Translations under genes and position numbers: made by a program
Assembly (NCBI GenBank): GCA_937944855.1
Contig: CALFAY010000009.1
Span: 32,889-96,888 of the forward strand
Direction: 5' to 3'
DNA length: 64,000 nt
Source: an uncultured Planctomycetota bacterium
Lineage (GTDB): Bacteria; Planctomycetota; Planctomycetia; Gemmatales; HRBIN36
The notes under the pieces: generated by a model
What the model saw: the letters and a program-made list of their open reading frames with translations, nothing else
What the model was told of the DNA's origin: nothing
Database searches by the model: none
Shown: in pieces, positions 1 through 8,227 of the stretch
How positions within the stretch are numbered: the stretch's first letter is position 1
Layout of the letters: every line of letters starts with the position of its first letter

Positions 1-26
1 TCTGGGCGACATTCTGACACGAACAA

Positions 27-55
27 CCCCGAGTGCCGGAACCCAGCACTCGGGG
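27..55 (-). terminator. Hairpin downstream of the cytochrome gene
   Basis: A perfect 10-bp stem (CCCCGAGTGC at 27-36 and GCACTCGGGG at 46-55) encloses a 9-nt loop, about 30 bp past the stop of the minus-strand cytochrome gene. No long T-tract follows on the minus strand, so it may be a U-poor terminator or an mRNA 3' stabiliser. Confidence 0.5.
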
Positions 56-85
56 CAGAAAGCTCCTCTGAGCACAGCTTAGTCA

Positions 86-454
86 TCAATTGGGCCTGTG
101 GACCCGATGGCAAGCCATGCAGTTGGCCGCCTGACGGACTTTCTGTCCGGCTCCTTGTTCGCCCTTGAGGTTCGCTTCGGCGGCTTTGATCAGGTTCGAG
201 GTCTTCTCCTTCCAACTGTTTGCGTCGCCTTTAGGTGGTTCGTTCTCCGCCAGGGCCTTGTACAGGCTCAGCAGCTTTTCCTTGTCCTCCTTGGCGGCAT
301 TCGGTCCGGTGGCTTTGTTGAGCAGGCTGTTCTGTCCGCCGCCGTGGGCCTGTTTCATCACGTCCGAGATTGAGAGCTTGTCCTCGGCCCGGACGGTCCC
401 AAAGCTCCAGACCAGGACCACGGCCGCCAGGGCCGCCCCCAACACCATGTGCAT
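86..454 (-). CDS. Small secreted c-type cytochrome, cytochrome c'-like
   Basis: A 122-residue exported protein expected to carry one covalent haem and to act in periplasmic electron transfer. It opens with a Sec signal peptide (MHMVLGAALAAVVLVW, cut near VRA-ED). The single haem-binding motif CMACH lies about ten residues from the C-terminus, as in class II cytochromes c (cytochrome c' type), and the middle is charged and helical. The start at 454 was chosen because GGGAGGG lies about 6 nt upstream and the signal peptide begins there; an in-frame ATG at 487 would add eleven residues. The neighbour upstream is a secreted thioredoxin-like protein, which would fit an extracytoplasmic redox setting. 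The partner and redox role cannot be read from the sequence. Confidence 0.75.
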   Translation of the reverse strand: MHMVLGAALAAVVLVWSFGTVRAEDKLSISDVMKQAHGGGQNSLLNKATGPNAAKEDKEKLLSLYKALAENEPPKGDANSWKEKTSNLIKAAEANLKGEQGAGQKVRQAANCMACHRVHRPN

Positions 455-636
455 AGGCAAACCCTCCCTCATGTGCGAAGTCCCCACAACCGACCCGTGA
501 CCGTCACGAGCTGGCCCGGGGAAATCCTCTTCATTCCACGATCGTTGTTCGGGATTGCGGTCTTAATCGTCCGATGCGGGAGTCGCTTTCCCGCGAAGGA
601 AGGCGTCGAACGACGAAGCAGAGACCGCTTGATGCC

Positions 637-679
637 AAAAGGCATCACCCACGGCAGGAACACCGACCGTGGGTGATGC
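637..679 (-). terminator. Intrinsic terminator after the thioredoxin-like gene
   Basis: A perfect 13-bp stem (642-654 with 667-679) with a 12-nt loop lies 36 bp beyond the minus-strand stop. On the minus strand it is followed after one C by TTTT. A smaller overlapping palindrome, GATGCC-AAAA-GGCATC, sits at 631-646. Confidence 0.75.
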
Positions 680-714
680 TTCGCAAGCGGCACTCCGTTG
701 TCACAAGGTTGCGA

Positions 715-1299
715 TTACTTTTCGTACTTGATGCCGCAGCCGACCGGATCGGTGCAGGGGGGGGGCTGAGCGCCGCTCAGGGCCGCCTCGACCGCCTTCT
801 CAACGTAGTTGACCTTAGGATTCCGCATGTCGTCGTCCATCGCCCCGGTGTAGATCAGCTTGCCCTTGTGGAAGACGAAGAATTCCGGGGTCTTGGTCGC
901 GCCCAGGTCACGAGCGATCTTCTGGCTGGGATCGTAGGCATAGACGAAGTTGAAGCCCTTTTCCTTGGCCCGCTTCTTCATGGCGTCGAGCCGGTCGGCT
1001 TCGATGTTGTTGACGTTGATGGCCACGAAGTCCACCTTGCCGTCTTTGCCCGCATGCTTCTTGACGAAGTTGATGATGCGGTCCTCGTAGGCGACAGCCA
1101 CCGGGCAGTGATTGCAGGTGATGCAGATCACCACGATGTCCTTGCGGAGATCGCCGGAGGAAATCGTCTTGCCATCCGTCGTTTGCAGGTTAGCGAACGA
1201 CGGCATCGGCGAGCCGACCTTCAGCGGGGCCGCAAAGCTCAGGCTGGCCATGCCCAGCACGGCAAAGCCCAATGCCAACAGAGCGACGACACGAAGCAT
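715..1299 (-). CDS. Secreted thioredoxin-fold (redoxin) protein
   Basis: A 194-residue exported redoxin of the AhpC/TlpA type. The N-terminus is a signal peptide (MLRVVALLALGFAVLGM, cut near SFA-AP), followed by a redoxin domain with the CNHCP active site (a CxxC motif at about residue 72) and the usual strand and cis-Pro region around KTPEFFVFHKGKLIYTG. It would reduce or oxidise partner thiols outside the cytoplasm. Start 1299 is preceded by AAGGAGG with 5-nt spacing; the longer frame reaching 1464 has no comparable site. The tail is Cys-containing (PPCTDPVGCGIKYEK), unusual for the fold. The substrate is unknown. Confidence 0.85.
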   Translation of the reverse strand: MLRVVALLALGFAVLGMASLSFAAPLKVGSPMPSFANLQTTDGKTISSGDLRKDIVVICITCNHCPVAVAYEDRIINFVKKHAGKDGKVDFVAINVNNIEADRLDAMKKRAKEKGFNFVYAYDPSQKIARDLGATKTPEFFVFHKGKLIYTGAMDDDMRNPKVNYVEKAVEAALSGAQPPPCTDPVGCGIKYEK

Positions 1300-1557
1300 A
1301 CGAACCTCCTTCATGTGAGAGTACACAGGGTCCTCTGATCGAAACGCGGCGAAAGATCCGCTTTCGCCATCAGGTGAGCTACTCATGCGAGTCACCAGGG
1401 GAGAGCTTTTCGCGGATGACGGCCACTTCCTCACTTTCCATGCTACGGCCATCGACATCGCCATTGTTCAGCCCTGCTACGCCGCAGTCAAGCAAAAAGT
1501 TCGCAGCCTTCTCGAAGATTTGTTGAAAAATCTCGACGGGCCGAATGCTGGGGAGCG

Positions 1558-2673
1558 TCAGGCCACGCGGTAACGGCGGACGATTTCCTCATCCAGGTCG
1601 ATGCCCAGGCCAGGCTCTTCCGGCACGGAAATGAACCCGTCCACGACGGGAAACCGCTGCCGCGTCAATTGTTGCCGTAGCGCTCCTTGCTCGACGCAGT
1701 ATTCAAAGTAGTGCGTGTTCGGCAAGGCAGACAGGAAGTGCAGCGAAGCGGCGATGTTGATGCCGGTCTTGTACGAATGATTGACGCACAGGCGATGACG
1801 GCGGGCTGAGTTCCAGCCGATCTGCTTGCTCCGAGACAATCCCCCGACTCGGGTCACATCAACCTGTACGACGTCAATGCCGCAGTCGATCAGTTGGTCG
1901 AATTCGCCCAGGTCGCAGATCTCTTCCCCGGCGGCGATGCGCATGGGCGGATGGCTGCCGCACAGGCGACGGTAGCCGTCCCAGTCGTCGGGGTGGAGCG
2001 GCTCTTCCAGCCAGGTCAAGTTGAACTCGGCGAACTGCCGGGCACGCCGGATCGCTGTCGCCGCGTCCCAGCACAGACCCGCATCGACCATTAGTTCGAC
2101 TTCCTCCCCCAGCCCCTTCCGAGCCGCCCGGACCAGGGCCAGATCCAGCGCTTCGCTCTGCCCCATCGGCCCCCAGCCGAACTTGACGGCCCGAAAGCCC
2201 TGATCGCGGAGCCGGACAGCACTGGCCTGCGTCGCATCCGGCGTGTCGCCGAACAGGTACGACGCATACGCCAGGAACCGCTTGCGAAACGCCCCGCCCA
2301 GCAGCTTGTAGACCGGCTGGCCGACCGCCTTGCCAACGATGTCCCACAGGGCGATCTCGATGCCGCTGATGGCCTGGATCGCTGCTCCCTGCCGACCGTA
2401 AAAGATCGAACCTTCGTACATCCGGTGTACCAGCCGTTCGATCTCGAAGGGATCCTGTCCCACGACGCACAACGCGAGTCCGCGGCAGATCTGATGCGAC
2501 ACGGGAGCCTCGATGATCGCCTTGGCGACGTGCGCCGACGAATCCACTTCTCCCACGCCGACCAGTCCGGCGTCCGTGTGGACCTTGACCACCAGGGTTT
2601 CCTGGCTGCCGTCGCAGCGTTCGTTGACGTCAGGCAACCGCAGATGGATTGCTTCAACTTGCGTGATCTTCAT
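1558..2673 (-). CDS. Mandelate racemase/muconate lactonizing enzyme family protein
   Basis: A 371-residue enolase-superfamily enzyme. An N-terminal capping domain (about 1-125) is followed by a TIM barrel. The three carboxylate metal ligands are visible: Asp197 in MVDAG, the first Glu of WLEEPL, and the Glu of [14 protein letters not shown] supplies the Lys region at the end of barrel strand 2, and [15 protein letters not shown] carries the His near the C-terminus. The family abstracts a proton alpha to a carboxylate of an acid sugar or related compound; the substrate cannot be assigned. It stands alone, divergent from dapA, with 244 bp between them that should hold both promoters. Confidence 0.85.
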   Translation of the reverse strand: MKITQVEAIHLRLPDVNERCDGSQETLVVKVHTDAGLVGVGEVDSSAHVAKAIIEAPVSHQICRGLALCVVGQDPFEIERLVHRMYEGSIFYGRQGAAIQAISGIEIALWDIVGKAVGQPVYKLLGGAFRKRFLAYASYLFGDTPDATQASAVRLRDQGFRAVKFGWGPMGQSEALDLALVRAARKGLGEEVELMVDAGLCWDAATAIRRARQFAEFNLTWLEEPLHPDDWDGYRRLCGSHPPMRIAAGEEICDLGEFDQLIDCGIDVVQVDVTRVGGLSRSKQIGWNSARRHRLCVNHSYKTGINIAASLHFLSALPNTHYFEYCVEQGALRQQLTRQRFPVVDGFISVPEEPGLGIDLDEEIVRRYRVA

Positions 2674-2917
2674 GGACTTTTCCCTGGAACCAGAAGGTTC
2701 GTCTGAACAGGATGATCGGAGATGCGGTTTGCCTTTTCAAGCGATAGACAGCGCGCAGGACAATGAGGGAATAAATGACAACCGACGTTGAGCCGATTCG
2801 CTCGCTGGGGGTCGTGGCTCTCAGTCGTGTCGGCGACTGCATCCTTGGCCGCCTCTTGCGGTTTTCAGTCGCCGCTCGTAGCTTGTTGGCAAAAGCTTCG
2901 AGCCAGGAAGTCGAGTC

Positions 2918-3814
2918 ATGGCAACTAAGGGTGAGCAGTTCGCGGGACTGACCGTGGCCCTCGTGACGCCGTTCCGCGACGGCGAAGTGGACTACGCCGC
3001 TTTGCGGAAGCTGGTGGATTGGCATGTCGAGCAGGGCACCGATTGTCTGGCTCCGGTGGGAACGACCGGCGAATCGCCCACGCTGGACCACGACGAACAT
3101 GAACGGGTCATCGCCGCCGTCGTCGAGCAGGCCGCGGGCCGCATCAAGGTCATGGCCGGGACTGGCTCGAATTGCACCAAGGAGGCCATCCGTCTGACCC
3201 GCTTCGCCAAGAAGGTCGGGGCTGACGGCACGCTTCAAGTCGGTCCCTACTACAACAAGCCGACGCAGGAAGGCTACTACCGCCACTTCGCCGCCCTCGC
3301 TGAAGCCGTGGACATGCCTCAGATCCTTTACAACATTCCCGGCCGGACGGGGTCGAACATCCTTCCGGAGACGGTTGCCCGCCTGGCCGAGATCCCCCAG
3401 GTCGTCGGCATCAAAGAGGCCAGCGGTTCGATGGATCAGGCCTCGCAGATCATCGGTTCGTGCAATCTGACGCTGTTGAGCGGCGACGACAGTTTGACTT
3501 TGCCATTGATGAGCATCGGCGGCCGGGGCGTGGTCTCGGTGGTCGGCAACATCGTGCCGCGAGACATGAAGGCGTTGGTGGCGGCCTTCGAGAGGGGCGA
3601 CCTTGCCGAGGCCCAGGCCTGGCATCGGAAACTTTTCCCGCTGTGTCGGGACCTGCTGGGCGTGGCCACCAACCCCATTCCGATCAAGACCGCCATGAAG
3701 CTGCTGGGGCGGGCCTCTGCGGAGTTTCGCCTGCCCTTGTGCCCGCTGGATGCCGCCGGGGAAGCTCGCATCCGAAAAACGTTGCAGGATTACGGACTTT
3801 TGCCGCGGGGTTGA
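2918..3814 (+). CDS. dapA: 4-hydroxy-tetrahydrodipicolinate synthase
   Basis: A 298-residue class I aldolase that condenses pyruvate with aspartate semialdehyde, the first committed step to diaminopimelate and lysine. The pyruvate carboxylate-binding loop GTTGES is at residues 48-53, the catalytic Tyr138 lies in YNIPGRTG, and the Schiff-base Lys166 lies in GIKEASG. Length and motif spacing match DapA. Start 2918 has AGGAAG about 9 nt upstream. Only 11 bp separate it from the binding-protein gene that follows, so it seems co-transcribed with an ABC transporter. A related aldolase acting on a transported sugar acid is possible, but the motifs favour DapA. Confidence 0.88.
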   Translation: MATKGEQFAGLTVALVTPFRDGEVDYAALRKLVDWHVEQGTDCLAPVGTTGESPTLDHDEHERVIAAVVEQAAGRIKVMAGTGSNCTKEAIRLTRFAKKVGADGTLQVGPYYNKPTQEGYYRHFAALAEAVDMPQILYNIPGRTGSNILPETVARLAEIPQVVGIKEASGSMDQASQIIGSCNLTLLSGDDSLTLPLMSIGGRGVVSVVGNIVPRDMKALVAAFERGDLAEAQAWHRKLFPLCRDLLGVATNPIPIKTAMKLLGRASAEFRLPLCPLDAAGEARIRKTLQDYGLLPRG

Positions 3815-3825
3815 GTGATCGGCTT

Positions 3826-5322
3826 ATGCTCACGTCGCGCTTGCGTTTCGACTCAGGCTGTGGCGGTGGAGCGACGGGCGGCTTCGCGCTTCGGCTTGGA
3901 TGTGCCTTGCTGGCGGCCAGCGTGATGCTGGCCTTCCTGGGCTGCCGGGCGGAGAGCGGCGGCCAGGCCCGTCTGGTCATCCTCAGTCCCCACCGCGAAG
4001 AGATCCGTCAGGAAGTGGCCGCCGGGTTTCAGGACTGGCTGCGACGCAAGCCAGGCTATGAGAACGCCGCCGTCCGCATCGAGTGGCGGGAGATCGGCGG
4101 CGGTACGTCGCAGATGCTTCGCTATCTCGACACGCTCTACCGGACCACGCCCGAAGGTGTCGGCATCGATCTGCTTTTCGGCGGAGGAACCGATCCCTAC
4201 CTGACGCTGAAGGAGAACAACCGGCTTGAAGCCTGGCACATGCCTCCCGAACTCAAGGCCAAGATCCCGCAGCAGATCTCCGGTGTGGACCTGTACGACC
4301 CCGACGAGTACTGGCACGGGGTCATGCTTTCCAGCCTGGTGATTTTCATCAATCGGGAGACGCGGAATCGTCTGGGACTAAGCGATTGGCAGCCGAAGCA
4401 CTGGCGCGACCTGGGCGATCCCCGCCTCCAGGGGCACGTCACCGCCGGGGATCCGCGGATGAGCGGGAGCGTCCGCCTGCTCTACGATCTCATTCTGCAA
4501 ATCTACGGATGGGACGAAGGTTTCCGCCAATTGCTGCGGCTGGGGGCCAACGCCCGCGGCTTTGCCCGGTTCAGCGACACCGTGACCAAGGATGTCGTGT
4601 TCGGTCGGGCCGTTGCCGGCGGCTCGCTGGACTCCTATGCCTTCAGCGCCATCACCCGGGAACAGCACCGCACGGAAGGCGAGCCGATTCTGGAAGCGGT
4701 CTTTCCGACGGGCGAGACCCTCTTAAATCCGGACTCCATCGGCATCCTCAAGGGAGCACCCAACCGCAAACTGGCAGAGTTGTTCGTCGAATACAACCTG
4801 AGCGAGGAAGGCGGGCAGCGACTGTGGATGCTGCGGCCGAACACCCTGCCGGGCAGTCCGAAACGCTACAGCATCTGTCGCCTGGCGGTCATGCCAGCGC
4901 TGTACAATGCGGAAGCGTATCCGGTCGCGGTGCGATCCGTTCCAATCAACCCCTTCGACGAATCGCAGGTCGGACGGCTCGTCCAGTTCGACAATCGGTT
5001 AGCCGACAGCCGCCGCTATGTGATGAGCGATCTGTTCGGCTGCTGGATCGTGGACGCTCACGAGGAACTGAGCGCCGCCTGGAAAGCCGTGCTGCGCAGC
5101 CGACTAGCGGAATCACGGAACGATCCGCTCGAAGAGCGGCTGTTCGCTCCGCCCTGCACGGAAGCCGAAGCCAAAGCCGCCAATGTCTTTTTGCGTCCGG
5201 GCCGTCCCGCGGATCGAGCCAGAAAACTGACGGAATGGTCGGAACAAGCCCGAGATCGCTATCGCACGATCCGGCAGGAGGCGGAAGCCCGAGGCCGATC
5301 TCGCCAAGTCGCCCTTCCTTGA
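3826..5322 (+). CDS. ABC transporter substrate-binding lipoprotein
   Basis: A 498-residue extracellular solute-binding protein. The first 40 residues form a signal with a lipobox-like end (MLAFLGC, Cys40), so it is probably lipid-anchored. The mature part starts with a strand typical of periplasmic binding proteins (RLVILSPHREEIRQEV) and has features of the iron/polyamine-type families. It is longer than usual, about 350-400 residues. Start 3826 was chosen because the upstream part of the open frame overlaps dapA and lacks a signal sequence. It is followed after 9 bp by the ATPase gene. The ligand is unknown; Fe(III) or a phosphonate is possible because the permease is of the fused FbpB-like type. 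Confidence 0.8.
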   Translation: MLTSRLRFDSGCGGGATGGFALRLGCALLAASVMLAFLGCRAESGGQARLVILSPHREEIRQEVAAGFQDWLRRKPGYENAAVRIEWREIGGGTSQMLRYLDTLYRTTPEGVGIDLLFGGGTDPYLTLKENNRLEAWHMPPELKAKIPQQISGVDLYDPDEYWHGVMLSSLVIFINRETRNRLGLSDWQPKHWRDLGDPRLQGHVTAGDPRMSGSVRLLYDLILQIYGWDEGFRQLLRLGANARGFARFSDTVTKDVVFGRAVAGGSLDSYAFSAITREQHRTEGEPILEAVFPTGETLLNPDSIGILKGAPNRKLAELFVEYNLSEEGGQRLWMLRPNTLPGSPKRYSICRLAVMPALYNAEAYPVAVRSVPINPFDESQVGRLVQFDNRLADSRRYVMSDLFGCWIVDAHEELSAAWKAVLRSRLAESRNDPLEERLFAPPCTEAEAKAANVFLRPGRPADRARKLTEWSEQARDRYRTIRQEAEARGRSRQVALP

Positions 5323-5331
5323 AGAAACAGC

Positions 5332-6399
5332 ATGGCCACCATTCGTTTCGCCAGCGTCGTCAAAAGTTTCGGCCCGACTCGGGTCGTGGACCAGGTCAAT
5401 CTGCACATCGCTTCGGGGGAGTTGTTTTTCCTGCTGGGACCGTCCGGCTGCGGCAAGACGACGTTGTTACGGATGTTGGCCGGGTTTCTCGAACCAGATC
5501 AGGGCGAGATCTTCATAGACGACCAACCGATGCGCGGCGTGCCGCCCCGTCTGCGCAACACGGCGTTGGTGTTCCAGAACTATGCTCTTTGGCCGCATCG
5601 GACGGTCGCCGGCAACGTCGCCTACGGCCTGGAGGTGCGCAAGTTGACTCGTCGCCAGATTGCCGAGCGGGTCGCGCAGGCCCTCAAACTCGTGCGTCTG
5701 GAAGGGCTTGCCGACCGTCGACCGACGCAACTCTCCGGCGGACAACAACAGCGCGTCGCTCTGGCCCGCGCCTTGATCGTGCAGCCAAAGGTGCTCCTGT
5801 TGGACGAGCCGCTGTCCAACCTGGACGCCCGGCTGCGCTTGGAGATGCGCGAAGAGATTCGCCGACTGCATTGCGAAACCGGCCTGACCATGGTTTACGT
5901 CACCCACGACCAGAAGGAGGCGATGTCGCTGGCCGACCGGCTCGCCGTCATGCACCAGGGCCGGATCGCCCAGGTCGGCACGCCTCGGGAAGTCTATTCC
6001 CGTCCCGCCTCGCGCTTCGTGGCCGACTTCATGGGCGACAGCAACTTCATTCCCGGCACGGTGGAGGACGTCCGCCCGGATGGCACCTGCCTGGTGGCTT
6101 CGCGTCTGGGACCGATGCTCGGCGTCGGCAGCAGCAACCACTTGAAGCCCAAACAGGCAGTGACATGCTCGATCCGGCCTGAAGCGTTGGTTCCAACCTC
6201 GACCCGCGGCCAGTACAACACCCTCGAAGCCCGAGTCGAGCAGGTGGAGTTTCTCGGGGAGACGGTCACGGTCCGACTCCGGGCCGCCGAGTCGCCGCTT
6301 CAGGCCGTCGCCCTGCACCGCGGTTCGCAATCCTGGCTGCCCCAGACCACGATTTTGCTAAGCGCCCAGCCCGAGGACGTTGTCATCCTGACGGATTAA
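5332..6399 (+). CDS. ABC importer ATP-binding protein (CUT1/FbpC/PotA type)
   Basis: A 355-residue nucleotide-binding subunit that powers import. Walker A GPSGCGKTT is at residues 36-44, the Q-loop at VFQNYALWPH, the signature LSGGQ at 134-138, Walker B LLLDEP with Asp158-Glu159, and the switch His in VTHDQ. Residues after about 240 form the TOBE-like regulatory domain common in the spermidine, iron and sugar importers. It lies between the binding protein (9 bp) and the permease (3 bp), so the three form one transporter. Confidence 0.92.
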   Translation: MATIRFASVVKSFGPTRVVDQVNLHIASGELFFLLGPSGCGKTTLLRMLAGFLEPDQGEIFIDDQPMRGVPPRLRNTALVFQNYALWPHRTVAGNVAYGLEVRKLTRRQIAERVAQALKLVRLEGLADRRPTQLSGGQQQRVALARALIVQPKVLLLDEPLSNLDARLRLEMREEIRRLHCETGLTMVYVTHDQKEAMSLADRLAVMHQGRIAQVGTPREVYSRPASRFVADFMGDSNFIPGTVEDVRPDGTCLVASRLGPMLGVGSSNHLKPKQAVTCSIRPEALVPTSTRGQYNTLEARVEQVEFLGETVTVRLRAAESPLQAVALHRGSQSWLPQTTILLSAQPEDVVILTD

Positions 6400-6402
6400 A
6401 TC

Positions 6403-8196
6403 ATGCGCGCAATAGTCTGGCGGTTATACGATAATCTGAAAACACATGCCCTGCCGTTAATCATCCTTGCATTCCTGGGATTCTTCCTGCTGTATCCCAT
6501 CGCTTATGTCATTCCCAGCGCGACCCATTACCGAGAAACCGTGCTCGACGAGTCCGGCAAGCCGGTGATCCAGAATGGTCAGCCGGCGACCCGAGACGTC
6601 TGGACGGGATATTTCTTCTGGCTGCTCCTGAGCAACAAGTTCCTTTGGCAATGCTTTTTGAACAGTGTGCTCATTGCCGTGACCACCACGGTCTTGACCA
6701 CGCTGGTCAGCTTGCCTTTGGCCTATTGGTTTACCCGTTTGCGCTTCGTTGGACAAAGTTTATTGTCGGGTTTCCTGCTCGTGCCCCTGATCCTGCCGCC
6801 CTTCGTCGGAGCCTTGGGCATGGAACGGCTGCTCAATCCCTATGGGACCATCAATCTGCTGTTGATGGACCTTAAGCTCATGGATCCGCACCAGCCGTTC
6901 GACTGGCTGGCCGAGGCAGGACTGCTGGGCGTGATTATACTCGAAGTGTTGCATTTGTATCCGATCATGTATCTCAACGTGGCCGCCGCCCTCGCCAACC
7001 TCGACCCGTCGCTGGAAGACGCGGCCCGCAATCTGGGGGCAGGGGAATTCCGGATTTTCCGCACCGTGACTTTTCCGCTCATGCTGCCCGGCTATTTCGC
7101 CGGGGCCACCATCGTCTTCGTCTGGGCTTTCACCGATTTGGGCACGCCCCTGGTGTTCAACTTTTCGCAGGTGCTGTCCGTGCAGATTTTCAATCAGATC
7201 AGCGAAGCCCAGACCAACCCGCTGGGGTACGCTCTGGTCGTGACGACCATGCTGGTGACGTTGGCCGTTTTTTACCTGTCCCGCAGCCTGGTCGGGACCC
7301 GGGGTCAGTACGTCATGATGAGTCGGGGCGGGGTGGGGAGCGTGGCCCGGCCCGCCGGCGGATTGGCGACTTTGGGCATCTATCTGTTTGTCGGTGTGCT
7401 CGGACTGTTCTCGGTGCTGCCGCATCTGGGCGTCATCCTGATGTCGTTCACCGGCCGCTGGTCCTTCACCCCCTGGCCGACGGAGTGGACCACGGATGCC
7501 TACCGCCTGGTGTTGAGCGAACGCCTTGCTTACACGAGCATCGTCAACAGTTTGTGGTACAGCCTCGGATCCACGCTTCTGGATTTGATTCTGGGATTCA
7601 GCATCGCTTATTACGTCGTCCGCAGGCCGGGACGCTTAAGCGCTTTACTGGATGGTTTAACCATGCTGCCGTTGGCAGTGCCCGGTCTGGTCCTGGCATT
7701 CGGCTATCTGACCTGCTACAGCCGCATGAGCCTGTTCGGCTGGCAATTCGGCAAATGGCTGGACCCAGCGACAAATCCCACTCTGCTTTTAATCATGGCT
7801 TATACAGTGCGTCGGTTGCCTTATGTGGCCCGGGCGGCGATGGCGGGCATGATGCAGATCGCGCCAGCCCTGGAAGAGGCAGCCGAGAACCTGGGCGCGA
7901 GCCGGTGGCGGATGCTGCGGACCATCACGTTGCCGCTTTTGAGTGCCAGCTTGATCGCCGGAGGCATTCTCGCCTTCGCCTTCGCCATGCTCGAGGTGAG
8001 CGACAGCCTGATGCTGGCGCAACAGGAGCGGTTCATGCCGATCACGCGAGCCATCTTCGGCTTCTGGCTGCGTCCGGACGACGGGCCGTACATCGCCAGT
8101 GCGATGGGCACCATCGGCATGGGCATCCTCGTGGTCAGTTTGTTGTTGGCCAGTGCGGTGCTCGGCCGGAGGATGGGCGAACTGTTCCGGGCATGA
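6403..8196 (+). CDS. ABC importer permease, two fused membrane domains
   Basis: A 597-residue integral membrane protein with two binding-protein-dependent transport domains in tandem, as in FbpB-type iron permeases. Each half has its EAA loop that contacts the ATPase: EDAARNLGAGEFRIFR in the first half and EEAAENLGASRWRMLR in the second. About twelve hydrophobic segments can be read. It starts 3 bp after the ATPase stop. A single fused permease means the transporter needs no separate second permease gene. Substrate as for the binding protein: not determined by sequence. Confidence 0.9.
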   Translation: MRAIVWRLYDNLKTHALPLIILAFLGFFLLYPIAYVIPSATHYRETVLDESGKPVIQNGQPATRDVWTGYFFWLLLSNKFLWQCFLNSVLIAVTTTVLTTLVSLPLAYWFTRLRFVGQSLLSGFLLVPLILPPFVGALGMERLLNPYGTINLLLMDLKLMDPHQPFDWLAEAGLLGVIILEVLHLYPIMYLNVAAALANLDPSLEDAARNLGAGEFRIFRTVTFPLMLPGYFAGATIVFVWAFTDLGTPLVFNFSQVLSVQIFNQISEAQTNPLGYALVVTTMLVTLAVFYLSRSLVGTRGQYVMMSRGGVGSVARPAGGLATLGIYLFVGVLGLFSVLPHLGVILMSFTGRWSFTPWPTEWTTDAYRLVLSERLAYTSIVNSLWYSLGSTLLDLILGFSIAYYVVRRPGRLSALLDGLTMLPLAVPGLVLAFGYLTCYSRMSLFGWQFGKWLDPATNPTLLLIMAYTVRRLPYVARAAMAGMMQIAPALEEAAENLGASRWRMLRTITLPLLSASLIAGGILAFAFAMLEVSDSLMLAQQERFMPITRAIFGFWLRPDDGPYIASAMGTIGMGILVVSLLLASAVLGRRMGELFRA

Positions 8197-8227
8197 GGGG
8201 TCCCAAGGCCGGATCGAGGAGGAAACC

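Noticed and set aside
4386..6182. A 598-codon plus-strand frame across the binding-protein and ATPase genes
   Set aside because: It is an out-of-frame shadow, Arg/Gly/Ser-rich, crossing two well-supported genes.
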